Below are positions 10,918 to 21,100 of a stretch of 37,732 nt of DNA, one piece after another. The stretch is from Zychaea mexicana. Taxonomy: Eukaryota; Mucoromycota; Mucoromycetes; Mucorales; Lichtheimiaceae. The notes under the pieces are model-generated. The model had not been told where the DNA came from, did no database searches, and saw only the letters and a program-made list of their open reading frames with translations. The stretch's first letter is position 1. Every line of letters starts with the position of its first letter. Location: positions 1 to 37,732 of the forward strand of contig NW_026516887.1 in the NCBI RefSeq assembly GCF_025766255.1, given 5' to 3'. The translations under genes and the position numbers were made by a program.

Positions 10918-11730
10918 AGAGTATACTATATATTCAATAGTAAATTTGTCATATCACTATCATGTATTAAGTAAGTAAAGTTTTTCATCATAGTAAATCG
11001 TGTTCCTGAGCCGTTTCTGATGTCAAATGTCTAAAAATATTGTGGAGTCCACCTAGGGTCTACCTAGGTGGACTCAAAATACTTATTCTACCCCAAATTT
11101 AACTTTGAAAGTCAGTTACGAGAGAGTATATAGACAGTTAAAAAAAACCGTTAAAGTATACTTGTCATCTTGTTTCATAAGAGAATTGTATATTTCAACT
11201 ATATGAAAGGTAAGTAAAGAGAGAACGGGAGGGGCAAGATCTTACTACTACAATAAGAAAAACAAAAATGGAGGTGAAAAAGGAAGTTGTAAAGAAGTAA
11301 TAATAACAAACCAAGTTTATTTCTTATATGAAAAGTGGTTTGTTTTTTTACCTCCATTTTTGTTTCTCCTCTTGTAGTAGTAAGATCTTGCCCCTCCCAT
11401 TCTCTCTTTACTTACCTTTTATATAGTTGAAATATACAATTCTCTTATGAAACAAGATGACAAGTACACTTTAATGGTTTTTTTCAACTGTCTTTACACT
11501 CTCTCGTAACTGACTTTCAAAGTTAAATTTGGGGCAGAATAAGTACTTTGTAGGTGGACTAGGTAGACTCGGTAGAGTATACCTTCTGCTCAATAGTAAA
11601 TAGCTTATATCTTCGCAATGTACTAATTAGGTAAAGCTTTTCATCATAATAAATCGTGTTCCTGGGCCTTTTTTGATGCCAAATATCTAAAAATATTTTG
11701 GAGTCCACCTGGGGTCTACCTAGGTGGACT
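10918..11730. repeat. Two 157-bp direct repeat units split by a MITE
   Basis: Positions 10918-11074 and 11574-11730 are diverged copies. Both begin AGAGTATAC and both end with GGTCTACCTAGGTGGACT. Removing the MITE and its duplicated target leaves a tandem period of about 170 bp. The ends are rich in short palindromic CCTAGG/GTCCACC motifs. Function is unknown. Confidence 0.75.
11075..11550. mobile_element. Foldback MITE with MULE-type ends (476 bp)
   Basis: Almost the whole element is an imperfect inverted repeat with a short centre near 11300. Its termini (CAAAATACTTATTCTACCCC and the inverted GGGGCAGAATAAGTACTTTG) match the ends of the two MULEs in this window at nearly every position. It is flanked by the 10-bp duplication TAGGTGGACT. 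It has no coding capacity. It is probably a non-autonomous derivative moved by the same MULE transposase. Confidence 0.85.
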
Positions 11731-12070
11731 GGGTGGACTGGACCTACGGAGAATGAATCATATTAATAATATTTGTTATAAATAATAAAATTATATATAA
11801 TTCTATTCTGTCAAACTAAGCGTCGATCCAGTTGGTCTAGCTCAGAGGAGGGTATGCTCATTACCATTCCGCCAGTTTATGAAATTTTTATATTCATAAA
11901 GATTACAAAAATATTTAGTGATTATAAATTTCATTAAGGATTACAAAATTGAAACAACTATATTTATTTAAATATAAAATTTTTGAACTTATTACATTAA
12001 AAAATATTATAATTTATTAATAATCTATAAATCTCTTGTTTTTCTTTAACTATGAGTTATATCTCTACTA
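11731..12070. other. AT-rich stretch, nothing recognised
   Basis: AT-rich DNA with no credible open frame. A short box-like motif near 11837-11850 resembles a tRNA A box, but no cloverleaf can be formed around it. Confidence 0.5.
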
Positions 12071-12292
12071 AGTAATTACTGTGGCAACTCTATAGCGATC
12101 AACGTCGTTATATCTGAATTGATTGCCACTCGCCGTTTGACGCCGGGATCGTCGCAATATAATAGCTATGAAGTCTTTGTCAATTATCGTTTGCCGTGCA
12201 GACACTATTTTTACGAGTTTAATGATCAAGAAATCTTGCATCCCAATATATTTGATAAAAGATGGAAATTGGTGTCAAGTACAAGTATGTAA
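12071..12292 (+). pseudogene. SWIM-finger fragment of an older MULE transposase
   Basis: The frame from about 12071 reads without a stop to TAA 12290-12292. It includes SYEVFVNYRLPCRHYFYEF and then LHPNIFDKRWKL. The LPCRH...(I/H)...RWKL pattern is the second half of the SWIM zinc finger and its trailing helix in fungal MULE transposases of the OTU type. MULE copy 2 is inserted seven bases after the stop. The rest of the old gene continues beyond that insertion at 17753. The upstream catalytic domain is not recognisable in the window. Confidence 0.6.
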
Positions 12293-12299
12293 CTTATAA

Positions 12300-13654
12300 C
12301 AAAATACTTATTCTGCCCCGAGTATAACTTGGGGCAGGCAGCCTCCCGCCCCCCCAAATTGCATATTTCAAAGTCAGTGGTGAATGCAGTCACCACAGCA
12401 CTCAGTAAATTGAAAAAGGTACAAGGCCGTTCTTCTATTTTTTAAGGCGTGGTTGAGCATACGTATCACATAAGAAGGCAAGTAAACTAAAAGGAATCAG
12501 TGCAGGAGGATCATTTATAATAAAATGGAGAGAGAATGAGGGGGGAAAGAAAACAGACAAATATGAGGGTGAATAGACTATTAGAATAATAGTATTTCAG
12601 CTTATGGCAGCTAACAACTTCTTTTATCTTTGGACATATGGTCTTCATCAAAAACCGTGCAACTTCATTTCCAACAGGCGCCATTGTAAAAACCATTCAG
12701 GTTATAGCTGATTCTGCTGCGTCAATATGATAGATGGAGGGAAGTACAAGTGAGATTGTTAATTTGCGGATCTGTGAGGAAATGAGTGAGCGTGTGTGTG
12801 TTTGTGTGTGACGCACTGCCATAAAGAAAGCATCTTACTTTTTCTTCTCTTTTCTCTTCTTCAGACACACACGATGACTTAGGAATGGCACACTTGTCTC
12901 GCAATCGCATCCGTCAACAATGTAACGGCATCGTGCTTGCAAACACTGATCATACTAGGACTCACTAGAGCTATTGCCAGTTGACACGCGTTTAATATAT
13001 AATCAGCACGTGTTTCTTCTCTTCGCCACTCACGCACACCATTGTCTAAAACATTCACAATGACCATTGGCCGAACTAGACAAAGCGCCCCTTAATTTAA
13101 ACGCCAATGCTGAATGGACTTTGTCAAAGGTATGAGTTAGGACGAGTTGTGAGTATGTACTGGTGTAAGGTGACGGGTTTTTCTTATTATTGATAGTCTG
13201 CATAAGTGACTAATGTCGCCGCTCTTCTTCTGTATTATGTTGCCTCTTCTTATTTTACATGAGCTTCTTCTTGATTGCCTACCTGAAGTGATCGGTACTA
13301 CTCTGGTGGTCAAGGTAAAAGCAGAGGAGAATAATGGATGCGTGTTGGAAGATGGTTATGGCTTTATTCTTAATGAATGGTGTGTACAAATGCTAATTAA
13401 TCATTACCACTCCTCTTTTTTATGCTGCTGTTTTTCTATACTATCTTTTCCAATCTATCACTATCGATAGGCATGTATTACGGCATCATACAACACACTA
13501 TGGGATGCAATGGTAGGTTTGGACAGAGCGGATACTTGGGAACCTTTCAACTATAATGTTCTGTAATGCATATTGTGTTATTACCGCTCTTATTATGGAG
13601 GCACCGAGAACATGCAGTGTAAGTCTATCATTCAAGTAACAGGATAGAAGGGAA
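12300..13654. repeat. MULE copy 2 left terminal inverted repeat
   Basis: 1,355 bp, inverted relative to 16389-17743 and matching the repeats of copy 1. Confidence 0.9.
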
Positions 13655-13939
13655 AACAAAAGACAATACTTTTATATAAGATTCAGCATTTATAAGCAAA
13701 GCAACAAATCATAATAAAGCCAGTGGACTCTGTACCTTAAAGCTCTGAATAAAAGGAATTGAAGCAGGAAAACATTCATCAAGGAAATGTACAGTTTTTA
13801 ACGAATACTTCGTATTGTGGCTCATAATTGCTTATGTCAGCTAATTAAAATAAGCACAAGGACAAAGTTGTGCAAGTCTCTTGTTCCTGATTCCCAATCT
13901 CGCAACTTCATTATCTCCCAAAACTTTGAAATCTTTGAA

Positions 13940-16250
13940 ATGAGCAACATTCAAACAACCTCTATTGCAACTGCGTCCCCTATTGTGATCTCGGCCAACC
14001 TTATCGAGTCTCGCCCACAGAAAGTTCCTTGCCTTGAGTGGAAGCAACGCATGCAGCAGCAGCCACAAGAAACTGGTGAATGCTGGGTCTATAAAGACAA
14101 GTGGTCTCATCAAGATGAGGAGGAAAAGAAACAGAAGAGAGCAGCGGCAGCAGGCGAAGGTAAATATATATCAAGATACAATGGCATTTGTAGAGCAATG
14201 CTGATATAGCGAGAATAGATGTACCTGAACCAAAAAGGCAGCGTAAAGTGACAAAACTTTGGACAATCCGTTATCGATGCCATCGAGCTACTATTGGATC
14301 AAGCACCAACCAAATGGAGAACGAAGATTATGATGAAGACGGTGTCCAACGTCGCCCTGTGCAGAAGAAGTCCAAACAAGTTGGCTGTACAGCCAAGCTT
14401 AAAGTGACCTGTTATGCTGATGATCCAGATAACGTTTGCTTTGACTATAATGGAGGCCATATTGGCCATACTCCTGGCAGCATTGAGGATGTTCAGTACC
14501 TCCGTAATACACCAGAGGTTAATGACCGAATCCTGGAGGAGTTGCGTAAAGGGTACAATGCTCGTGATGTCAGAATGTACCTACAGCGTGAATACCAAGC
14601 AATGCCAAGCACTAGTCGAGCAGCATACATCAACACTGTCGATGTCTATAATGTTTATTACAGATATCGGCAGGAGTTGTGTTCGAAAGCAGAAAATGAC
14701 TTTGCTTCTGTCAAGGCATGGCTGGATGATTTTCAATCGCAAGGCTATCATGTATGGATTGGCAATGATAACAGCAACACAAACGCTGCCCCTCTTCTTA
14801 CTTCAGAGTACTTTGCCTTTGGGTTTGCTGCCCCTTGGCAGAAAGAGCTTTTGCTTGGTTCTGCCGGCAAGTTTATCTCACTGGATGCCACCCATGATGT
14901 TTGTCAATATGCCGAAGCGGTCCTATATACAATGGTCGTGCGCCATCCTATTGCTGGTCGTGGTGTCCCAGTGTCCTACATGCTGACGACTGACAAATCA
15001 TCGAGTCCACTAATTTCTTGGTTCCGTTCCCTTGCATCACTTGGCCTTGATCCGCACCGCTTCACCATTGATCGCGATTTTTCAGAAGACAACGCCATTA
15101 CATCCGTTTGGGAAGATTGTTCGATCCAACATTGCCTTTGGCATGTTATGCGCGCCTGGATGAAAAACGTCCAATCCAAGGTTGTGGGAATGCGTGGCCG
15201 TACAGCAGTGCAAGCAAGGGCATATGTTCGTGGTCGTTTGCATGCCCTGATGTATGAAAAGGACCACGTCGTATTCTTGCCAATGTTCGAAGAATTTCTT
15301 GCCGAGATGGAAAGAACACAAGCGGCTTTCCATACTTACTTTATACGTGAATGGGTTAACAGCTTGGGTGGCAACGGGTACCAGCGTTGGGCTGCATGTT
15401 ATCAACCAGCAATCTACACCAACATGGAGACCAATAACTACGTGGAAAGTTGGCACAACCAGTTAAAGACCGAATACTTGAAACGCAAACGCTTACATCG
15501 TCTTGATGTCCTTCTTGAGGTTCTGTCTTCTGAAGTTGCATCTGATGTCCTTGGTGAGATCAAACGACTGGTTGCAAATGTTGGACGGATGGGCGCACAT
15601 GAACACGCTCTACGTAAAGAAGAAAAGAAGGCAGAAATGGTGAACCGTGCAATATTACCACTGAAAGTGCAGGTGCGATCCACGACTGAATACACATGTG
15701 TTTCGTTTGTCAACAGCAACATCATCTACAACGTAAGTTGATACTCTATGTGTCCTCCTAACGTACATATCAGCTAGTCTTTCTCACTTACCTTTACACA
15801 CGTGTATTCAAATAGATCACATCACACAATGGCCAACTTATCTCTTGTACATGTTTAAAATTCACCAGATCATTGTTTCCTTGTAAGCATATGTTTTTGG
15901 TTGAGCAGCACGTTCGAACTGTCACTGTACGCCCTTCAATGACAAACCATCAACTTTGGTTAGAACAAGCCATTGCATCAACATCACATGCCCAACTGTC
16001 ACAAGAATTGCATGAACCAACGCAAATGGATAGACTTGAGGATGCTATTACCAAGCAATTTCAACAAATTGCCGCAACTAGACGTCTTGTTGGTAAGTCA
16101 ATCGTTCGAAACGGGCAATGTGACAGAATCAATGACTTGATAGCCCATATCAACAACCAAACAATGGATGCTTTCGAAACCCATAACCATTTGATCAATG
16201 CCCTTTCCATCCCACCAAATTCCAACTTCCGTCGCCAGAACAATCCTTAA
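13940..16250 (+). CDS. MULE transposase with SWIM zinc finger, copy 2 (3 exons)
   Basis: Same 725-aa protein as copy 1. Proposed exons are 13940-14159, 14210-15732 and 15816-16250. Splicing out 14160-14209 (GTAAAT...TATAG) fuses the N-terminal Gln/Lys-rich region to the FAR1-like zinc region. Splicing out 15733-15815 (GTAAGT...AATAG) replaces a premature stop shortly after NSNIIYN with the SWIM finger CTC...CKH. Catalytic acids are D299, D361 and E486. The last ~110 residues after the finger are predicted helical (DRLEDAITKQFQQIAATRR). The reading phase is preserved at both junctions (220 and 1,743 nt), which supports the model. This copy appears fully coding-competent. Confidence 0.9.
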
Positions 16251-16388
16251 GCAACCTTCTCTTTTCATTTCATTTTTATTTCTATACACATATCATTATA
16301 CATTATCAGTAAGAATTATAAAATATCAAAAACCGCAACTTCTATTTGTACTTACAATAACAGTGCATGAACGAAAGATCCAACAAGC

Positions 16389-17743
16389 TTCCCTTCTATC
16401 CTGTTACTTGAATGATAGACTTACACTGCATGTTCTCGGTGCCTCCATAATAAGAGCGGTAATAACACAATATGCATTACAGAACATTATAGTTGAAAGG
16501 TTCCCAAGTATCCGCTCTGTCCAAACCTACCATTGCATCCCATAGTGTGTTGTATGATGCCGTAATACATGCCTATCGATAGTGATAGATTGGAAAAGAT
16601 AGTATAGAAAAACAGCAGCATAAAAAAGAGGAGTGGTAATGATTAATTAGCATTTGTACACACCATTCATTAAGAATAAAGCCATAACCATCTTCCAACA
16701 CGCATCCATTATTCTCCTCTGCTTTTACCTTGACCACCAGAGTAGTACCGATCACTTCAGGTAGGCAATCAAGAAGAAGCTCATGTAAAATAAGAAGAGG
16801 CAACATAATACAGAAGAAGAGTGGCGACATTAGTCACTTATGCAGACTATCAATAATAAGAAAAACCCGTCACCTTACACCAGTACATACTCACAACTCG
16901 TCCTAACTCATACCTTTGACAAAGTCCATTCAGCATTGGCGTTTAAATTAAGGGGCGCTTTGTCTAGTTCGGCCAATGGTCATTGTGAATGTTTTAGACA
17001 ATGGTGTGCGTGAGTGGCGAAGAGAAGAAACACGTGCTGATTATATATTAAACGCGTGTCAACTGGCAATAGCTCTAGTGAGTCCTAGTATGATCAGTGT
17101 TTGCAAGCACGATGCCGTTACATTGTTGACGGATGCGATTGCGAGACAAGTGTGCCATTCCTAAGTCATCGTGTGTGTCTGAAGAAGAGAAAAGAGAAGA
17201 AAAAGTAAGATGCTTTCTTTATGGCAGTGCGTCACACACAAACACACACACGCTCACTCATTTCCTCACAGATCCGCAAATTAACAATCTCACTTGTACT
17301 TCCCTCCATCTATCATATTGACGCAGCAGAATCAGCTATAACCTGAATGGTTTTTACAATGGCGCCTGTTGGAAATGAAGTTGCACGGTTTTTGATGAAG
17401 ACCATATGTCCAAAGATAAAAGAAGTTGTTAGCTGCCATAAGCTGAAATACTATTATTCTAATAGTCTATTCACCCTCATATTTGTCTGTTTTCTTTCCC
17501 CCCTCATTCTCTCTCCATTTTATTATAAATGATCCTCCTGCACTGATTCCTTTTAGTTTACTTGCCTTCTTATGTGATACGTATGCTCAACCACGCCTTA
17601 AAAAATAGAAGAACGGCCTTGTACCTTTTTCAATTTACTGAGTGCTGTGGTGACTGCATTCACCACTGACTTTGAAATATGCAATTTGGGGGGGCGGGAG
17701 GCTGCCTGCCCCAAGTTATACTCGGGGCAGAATAAGTATTTTG
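16389..17743. repeat. MULE copy 2 right terminal inverted repeat
   Basis: 1,355 bp. Contains the single noticed substitution (near 16822) relative to the other three repeat copies. Confidence 0.9.
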
Positions 17744-17752
17744 AACTTATAA

Positions 17753-18290
17753 TGTCGCAGCTAAAGTCAATATTTTGGTATGGAATTAACAGCTCATATA
17801 TCACATAGCAAAAGTATCTAAACAACCTGTCATCGAAGAACTTGGAACCGATATCAACGATGTTGAAGAAGATGCGTTGGAGCTAGATTATTAAGAGCTT
17901 AAAGATCGAATTGACAACTTATTTATCGATGCACAGACGGCTCAACAAAAGCAAGACTTGATATCATGCATACATATGGCTTTAGATCAGTACAAACTAG
18001 TACCCATCAAAGATTTAGAGTTACTGACCGCTGTCAAAACCAAAGGACGGCCGAAGGGTGCTATTGGGTCGAGGCTACCATCTTACTTTGAGATTATCGA
18101 ACAAGATGCGAAAGGAAAAGAAAAATCAGAAAGAAGAAAAAAAACTGTTACTGAAAAAAACGAATCCAACCCAATAGTCAAAAAAAGAAAACTTACAATG
18201 ATTGAGAACGGTTCTGAAGAGCTTTGGCCAAACAAAAAGTGTAGTATACAGGCTCTACATGATCAAAGGTATAGGCATATATTTGCCTAG
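17753..18290 (+). pseudogene. Hinge region of the older SWIM-OTU MULE gene
   Basis: Continuation of the gene fragment at 12071-12292 on the other side of MULE copy 2. From about 17809 the frame reads AKVSKQPVIEEL, with an in-frame TAA at 17892-17894. It goes on to a helical segment, then KTKGRPKGA...LPSYFE, a motif commonly found between the SWIM finger and the C-terminal OTU domain of fungal MULE transposases, and a Lys/Glu-rich stretch ending at TAG 18288-18290. A small frame change near 17800 is needed to connect it to the SWIM piece. It is decayed. Sequence from 18290 to about 18425 may be a further remnant but could not be placed in frame. Confidence 0.55.
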
Positions 18291-18642
18291 TAGTGGTTTA
18301 ATATATATGAACTTACACCGTTTGCTGTGTAGCTCGACAATACATCCAGATATTCTATTGTCGTACATTACAGACTCGAGGACCCACTATGGTTATGATA
18401 ATTTTAATGCAGTCTAGTAACCCTAAATGACTAATTAGCTGAAATATGTCAGGATAGCCAAACTAATTTTCATTGAAATAATTCATGCACGAATGTCTTG
18501 GCATGCATACATTTAAATTTTTGAAGAAAAATAAAAATTGAATTTTTTTTTAATATAAAAATAACACCACAGAATATAAAACAAAATATATTTGTTATAT
18601 TTTTTAGCACTCCAACAAAACTACCCCCAACAAAAACACAAT

Positions 18643-20724
18643 ATGGATCAAATGAACCTCCTCACATTTATTGCCATTATGGCTGAATTTGTTCCTATTT
18701 TAGGAATAACATTGACGCTCTTAATAGAAAGAGCAAAGCATCTTACGGAACATCATCAAGATGTTAGTGAAAAAACCATTGCTGACCAGCTGAGGGTCGA
18801 ACTCGAAAAGGACCTCAAAAAGGCTAACATAACAAAAGAAGTACAGGACGAGAACCGTACTATAATAATGGGACGGATTAGGGCTTTTGCAAAATTCCTC
18901 AAATCCTCAAATCCTCAATTTTCCGATGCAATATTAGAAAATAACACTTCCAGTGCGGCTACCTCACAGGGTGAGAAAGAATTCCGCTTTCAAAATACCA
19001 AAGGACTATTCACATATATTTGTAAGGATTTTCATCTAACAAAGGAGCAGGTATTAGAATGGTTTACTAAACATGACCGCATTGGCTATAGAATTGATAA
19101 GGCAATTGCATGTGATGAAATTGCACCAGAAACTGGTGAGAAACACGTATATATATGGATACAATTAGATGAACGGTTTGATACAAAAACAGCACATAAA
19201 TTATTTACTATTGATGGCGTTACTCCAAATATAAAACCAGGAGGTAATCTACAGAAGTCTATTAGCTACTATATTAAGGGAAAGGACTATATCACATATA
19301 ATATGGATCCAAATTATGAAATTAAAACTAGAAAAATGCACCAACAGCTGCTTGGCTACCAATTATTTAATAAGCAACTTACTATGAGAAAGGCAACAGA
19401 AATATATCCAGAATTATTATGGAAATATGATACAGTAAAGTCTAATCTTAATAGCTATTTCCATGATGCCGACATGGAAAATACCTCTAGAAATCAGTTA
19501 TACATGTGGTCAATGTTTGGTATTGAAACAATGTTTAGTGGTAAAAATAAGATACCACAATACTGGATCGTAGGTCCATCAAATGTTGGAAAAACATATA
19601 ATATTGATATGTTAGAACAAGGTGGACATAGGGCATATCTAATGAGTAAAGAAAATGATTGGTCAGATTATAAAGATGATGATTATGACTTTATGTATAA
19701 TGAAGAAACTGGTTCTGATTTCAAACTAACATTCTTAAACCAAATGTTAGAAGGAACACGTTTAAAACTTAATGGCAAATTCACAAAGTCAATAACTAAA
19801 AAGAAAAACATACCAATAATACTGAATAGTAACTATATGCCGCATATGTTATACAAAAATAAATCAGTATATGAGTTAGAGCCAACACTCAATCGTTTAT
19901 ATATTATTTATGTTGATAAGAACCGTAAAGGTCATATAATATGGAATCCATATACAATGAAAGTGAAGGATTATGAAAGTAAATTCATGTATTATGAAAA
20001 CATGGATATGTACGAGGACTTATACAAAAATGAATTCGAAAACGAATACCAAGATCAGCATACATTTATCCGATATGCACATAATAGTGGTCAAGATGAT
20101 ATTAAAAAATATATACCGATGGATAAAACAGTAGAGGAACTACATGAATTAGCTGATATAGAAGAATATATGAAAGAACAAGAAGAAAAATATAATAGTA
20201 ATAATACACAGAACAATAAACAACATAAACCGTCTCAACAAAATAATAAAGGATGGTCGACTGTAAAAGCATTACTACCATCAGATTGTAAACCCTGGTT
20301 AGAAGTAATAAATGATATAAAATGTGATGAGATTATAACAGATAATATTGACTGGGATAACCCACCTGAAGATACAGAAAAACATAAGTATATAGATGTT
20401 AGTACATCTGATTCAGAACAGAGCAGTATATGTAGCACACTAAATAGTACACCAAAACGTAAAAAGAAAAGAAGACACAACAAAAATAAACAAAAGGGTA
20501 AGCAAATAGTAAAAGATATACAGCCAAAGGATTATTTTAAAAAGCATAAGGCTATAAAACACACTATATCAGATAATAAAGATATACCAAATGAAACTAT
20601 AGTCAAAAATGAACAAATTGATATGAATGAACAATATACAAAGCATAAATATAATTGGGCAGATAGTAGAAAGGTTAATAAAATTAGTTTCAATATGAGA
20701 ATCTTTAAAGAGCAAAATAAGTAA
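18643..20724 (+). CDS. CRESS-DNA-type Rep: HUH-like endonuclease plus SF3 helicase
   Basis: Uninterrupted 693-aa frame from the first ATG (MDQMNLLTF); the frame is open for 17 further codons upstream but without ATG. Order: hydrophobic N-terminus (about 5-28); motif I LFTYICKD (from 122); motif II KHVYIWIQL (H168, the second His of HUH replaced by Tyr); motif III YYIKG (Y209, K212; YxxK nicking site); Walker A GPSNVGKT (311-318); Walker B region DFMYNEE (347-354); motif C IILNSN (N395); LNRL as possible arginine finger; then about 230 mostly polar residues with a basic PKRKKKRR segment (from 604), probably a nuclear signal. This is the architecture of Rep proteins of circular single-stranded DNA viruses, which start rolling-circle replication, but it is about twice their usual size. 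No capsid gene is nearby. It is an endogenised viral Rep or a Rep-carrying mobile element. AT-rich codon use differs from its neighbours. Confidence 0.85.
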   Translation: MDQMNLLTFIAIMAEFVPILGITLTLLIERAKHLTEHHQDVSEKTIADQLRVELEKDLKKANITKEVQDENRTIIMGRIRAFAKFLKSSNPQFSDAILENNTSSAATSQGEKEFRFQNTKGLFTYICKDFHLTKEQVLEWFTKHDRIGYRIDKAIACDEIAPETGEKHVYIWIQLDERFDTKTAHKLFTIDGVTPNIKPGGNLQKSISYYIKGKDYITYNMDPNYEIKTRKMHQQLLGYQLFNKQLTMRKATEIYPELLWKYDTVKSNLNSYFHDADMENTSRNQLYMWSMFGIETMFSGKNKIPQYWIVGPSNVGKTYNIDMLEQGGHRAYLMSKENDWSDYKDDDYDFMYNEETGSDFKLTFLNQMLEGTRLKLNGKFTKSITKKKNIPIILNSNYMPHMLYKNKSVYELEPTLNRLYIIYVDKNRKGHIIWNPYTMKVKDYESKFMYYENMDMYEDLYKNEFENEYQDQHTFIRYAHNSGQDDIKKYIPMDKTVEELHELADIEEYMKEQEEKYNSNNTQNNKQHKPSQQNNKGWSTVKALLPSDCKPWLEVINDIKCDEIITDNIDWDNPPEDTEKHKYIDVSTSDSEQSSICSTLNSTPKRKKKRRHNKNKQKGKQIVKDIQPKDYFKKHKAIKHTISDNKDIPNETIVKNEQIDMNEQYTKHKYNWADSRKVNKISFNMRIFKEQNK

Positions 20725-21100
20725 TAAATTAATTTAGAGTGGAATACCTGTGTGACCATATATTCGTATAACATTTTCAATGATAAAATTTATTACTTAT
20801 TAACTAGCTATTATTCTTTACATTATATCTAACCCACTTAACCTCAATATATACTTATTATTAGTATATATATGCCCTATAATATTCTTAATTTCATATG
20901 AATTACTATATGCAATACTTCTCTGTTCGCTTTAATTTTTTCTCGTATGAGGCTACCATTACAATAAAAAAATCCAATTTTATTATATTTCTTATAAATT
21001 AATAATTAATTAATTCGACCATATAAGGTTATCTCAACCATAGTAATTTTACAATCCATATTACAGCCAATAGATTGTAAGTGGCTAGATAACTAATAGC
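20725..21100. other. AT-rich 3' flank of the Rep gene
   Basis: About 80 percent A+T, with no open frame of note. I looked for a stem-loop carrying a NANTATTAC nonanucleotide (the CRESS origin) here and in 18430-18642 and found none. The outer border of the Rep insertion was not resolved. Confidence 0.5.

Larger units (their letters stand above)
12300..17743 (+). mobile_element. Mutator-like element, copy 2 (5,444 bp)
   Basis: Same element as 3278-8721 in the opposite orientation, with identical length. It is flanked by a perfect 9-bp duplication AACTTATAA (12291-12299 and 17744-17752). The only base difference noticed between the copies is a T for C in the right inverted repeat near 16822. 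Near-identity and intact target duplications indicate very recent transposition. Confidence 0.95.

Noticed and set aside
11832..11875. tRNA-like GGTCTAGCTCAG motif
   Set aside because: Looks like an A box, but no downstream T arm or acceptor pairing could be formed.
20532..20780. 82-codon frames antisense to the Rep tail, as a possible capsid or second viral gene
   Set aside because: Hydrophobic low-complexity products of AT-rich antisense sequence; no jelly-roll-like or basic N-terminal pattern expected of CRESS capsids.
20725..21100. CRESS replication origin (NANTATTAC in a stem-loop)
   Set aside because: Only TTTATTAC-like strings were seen, without the required A at position 2 and without a stem.
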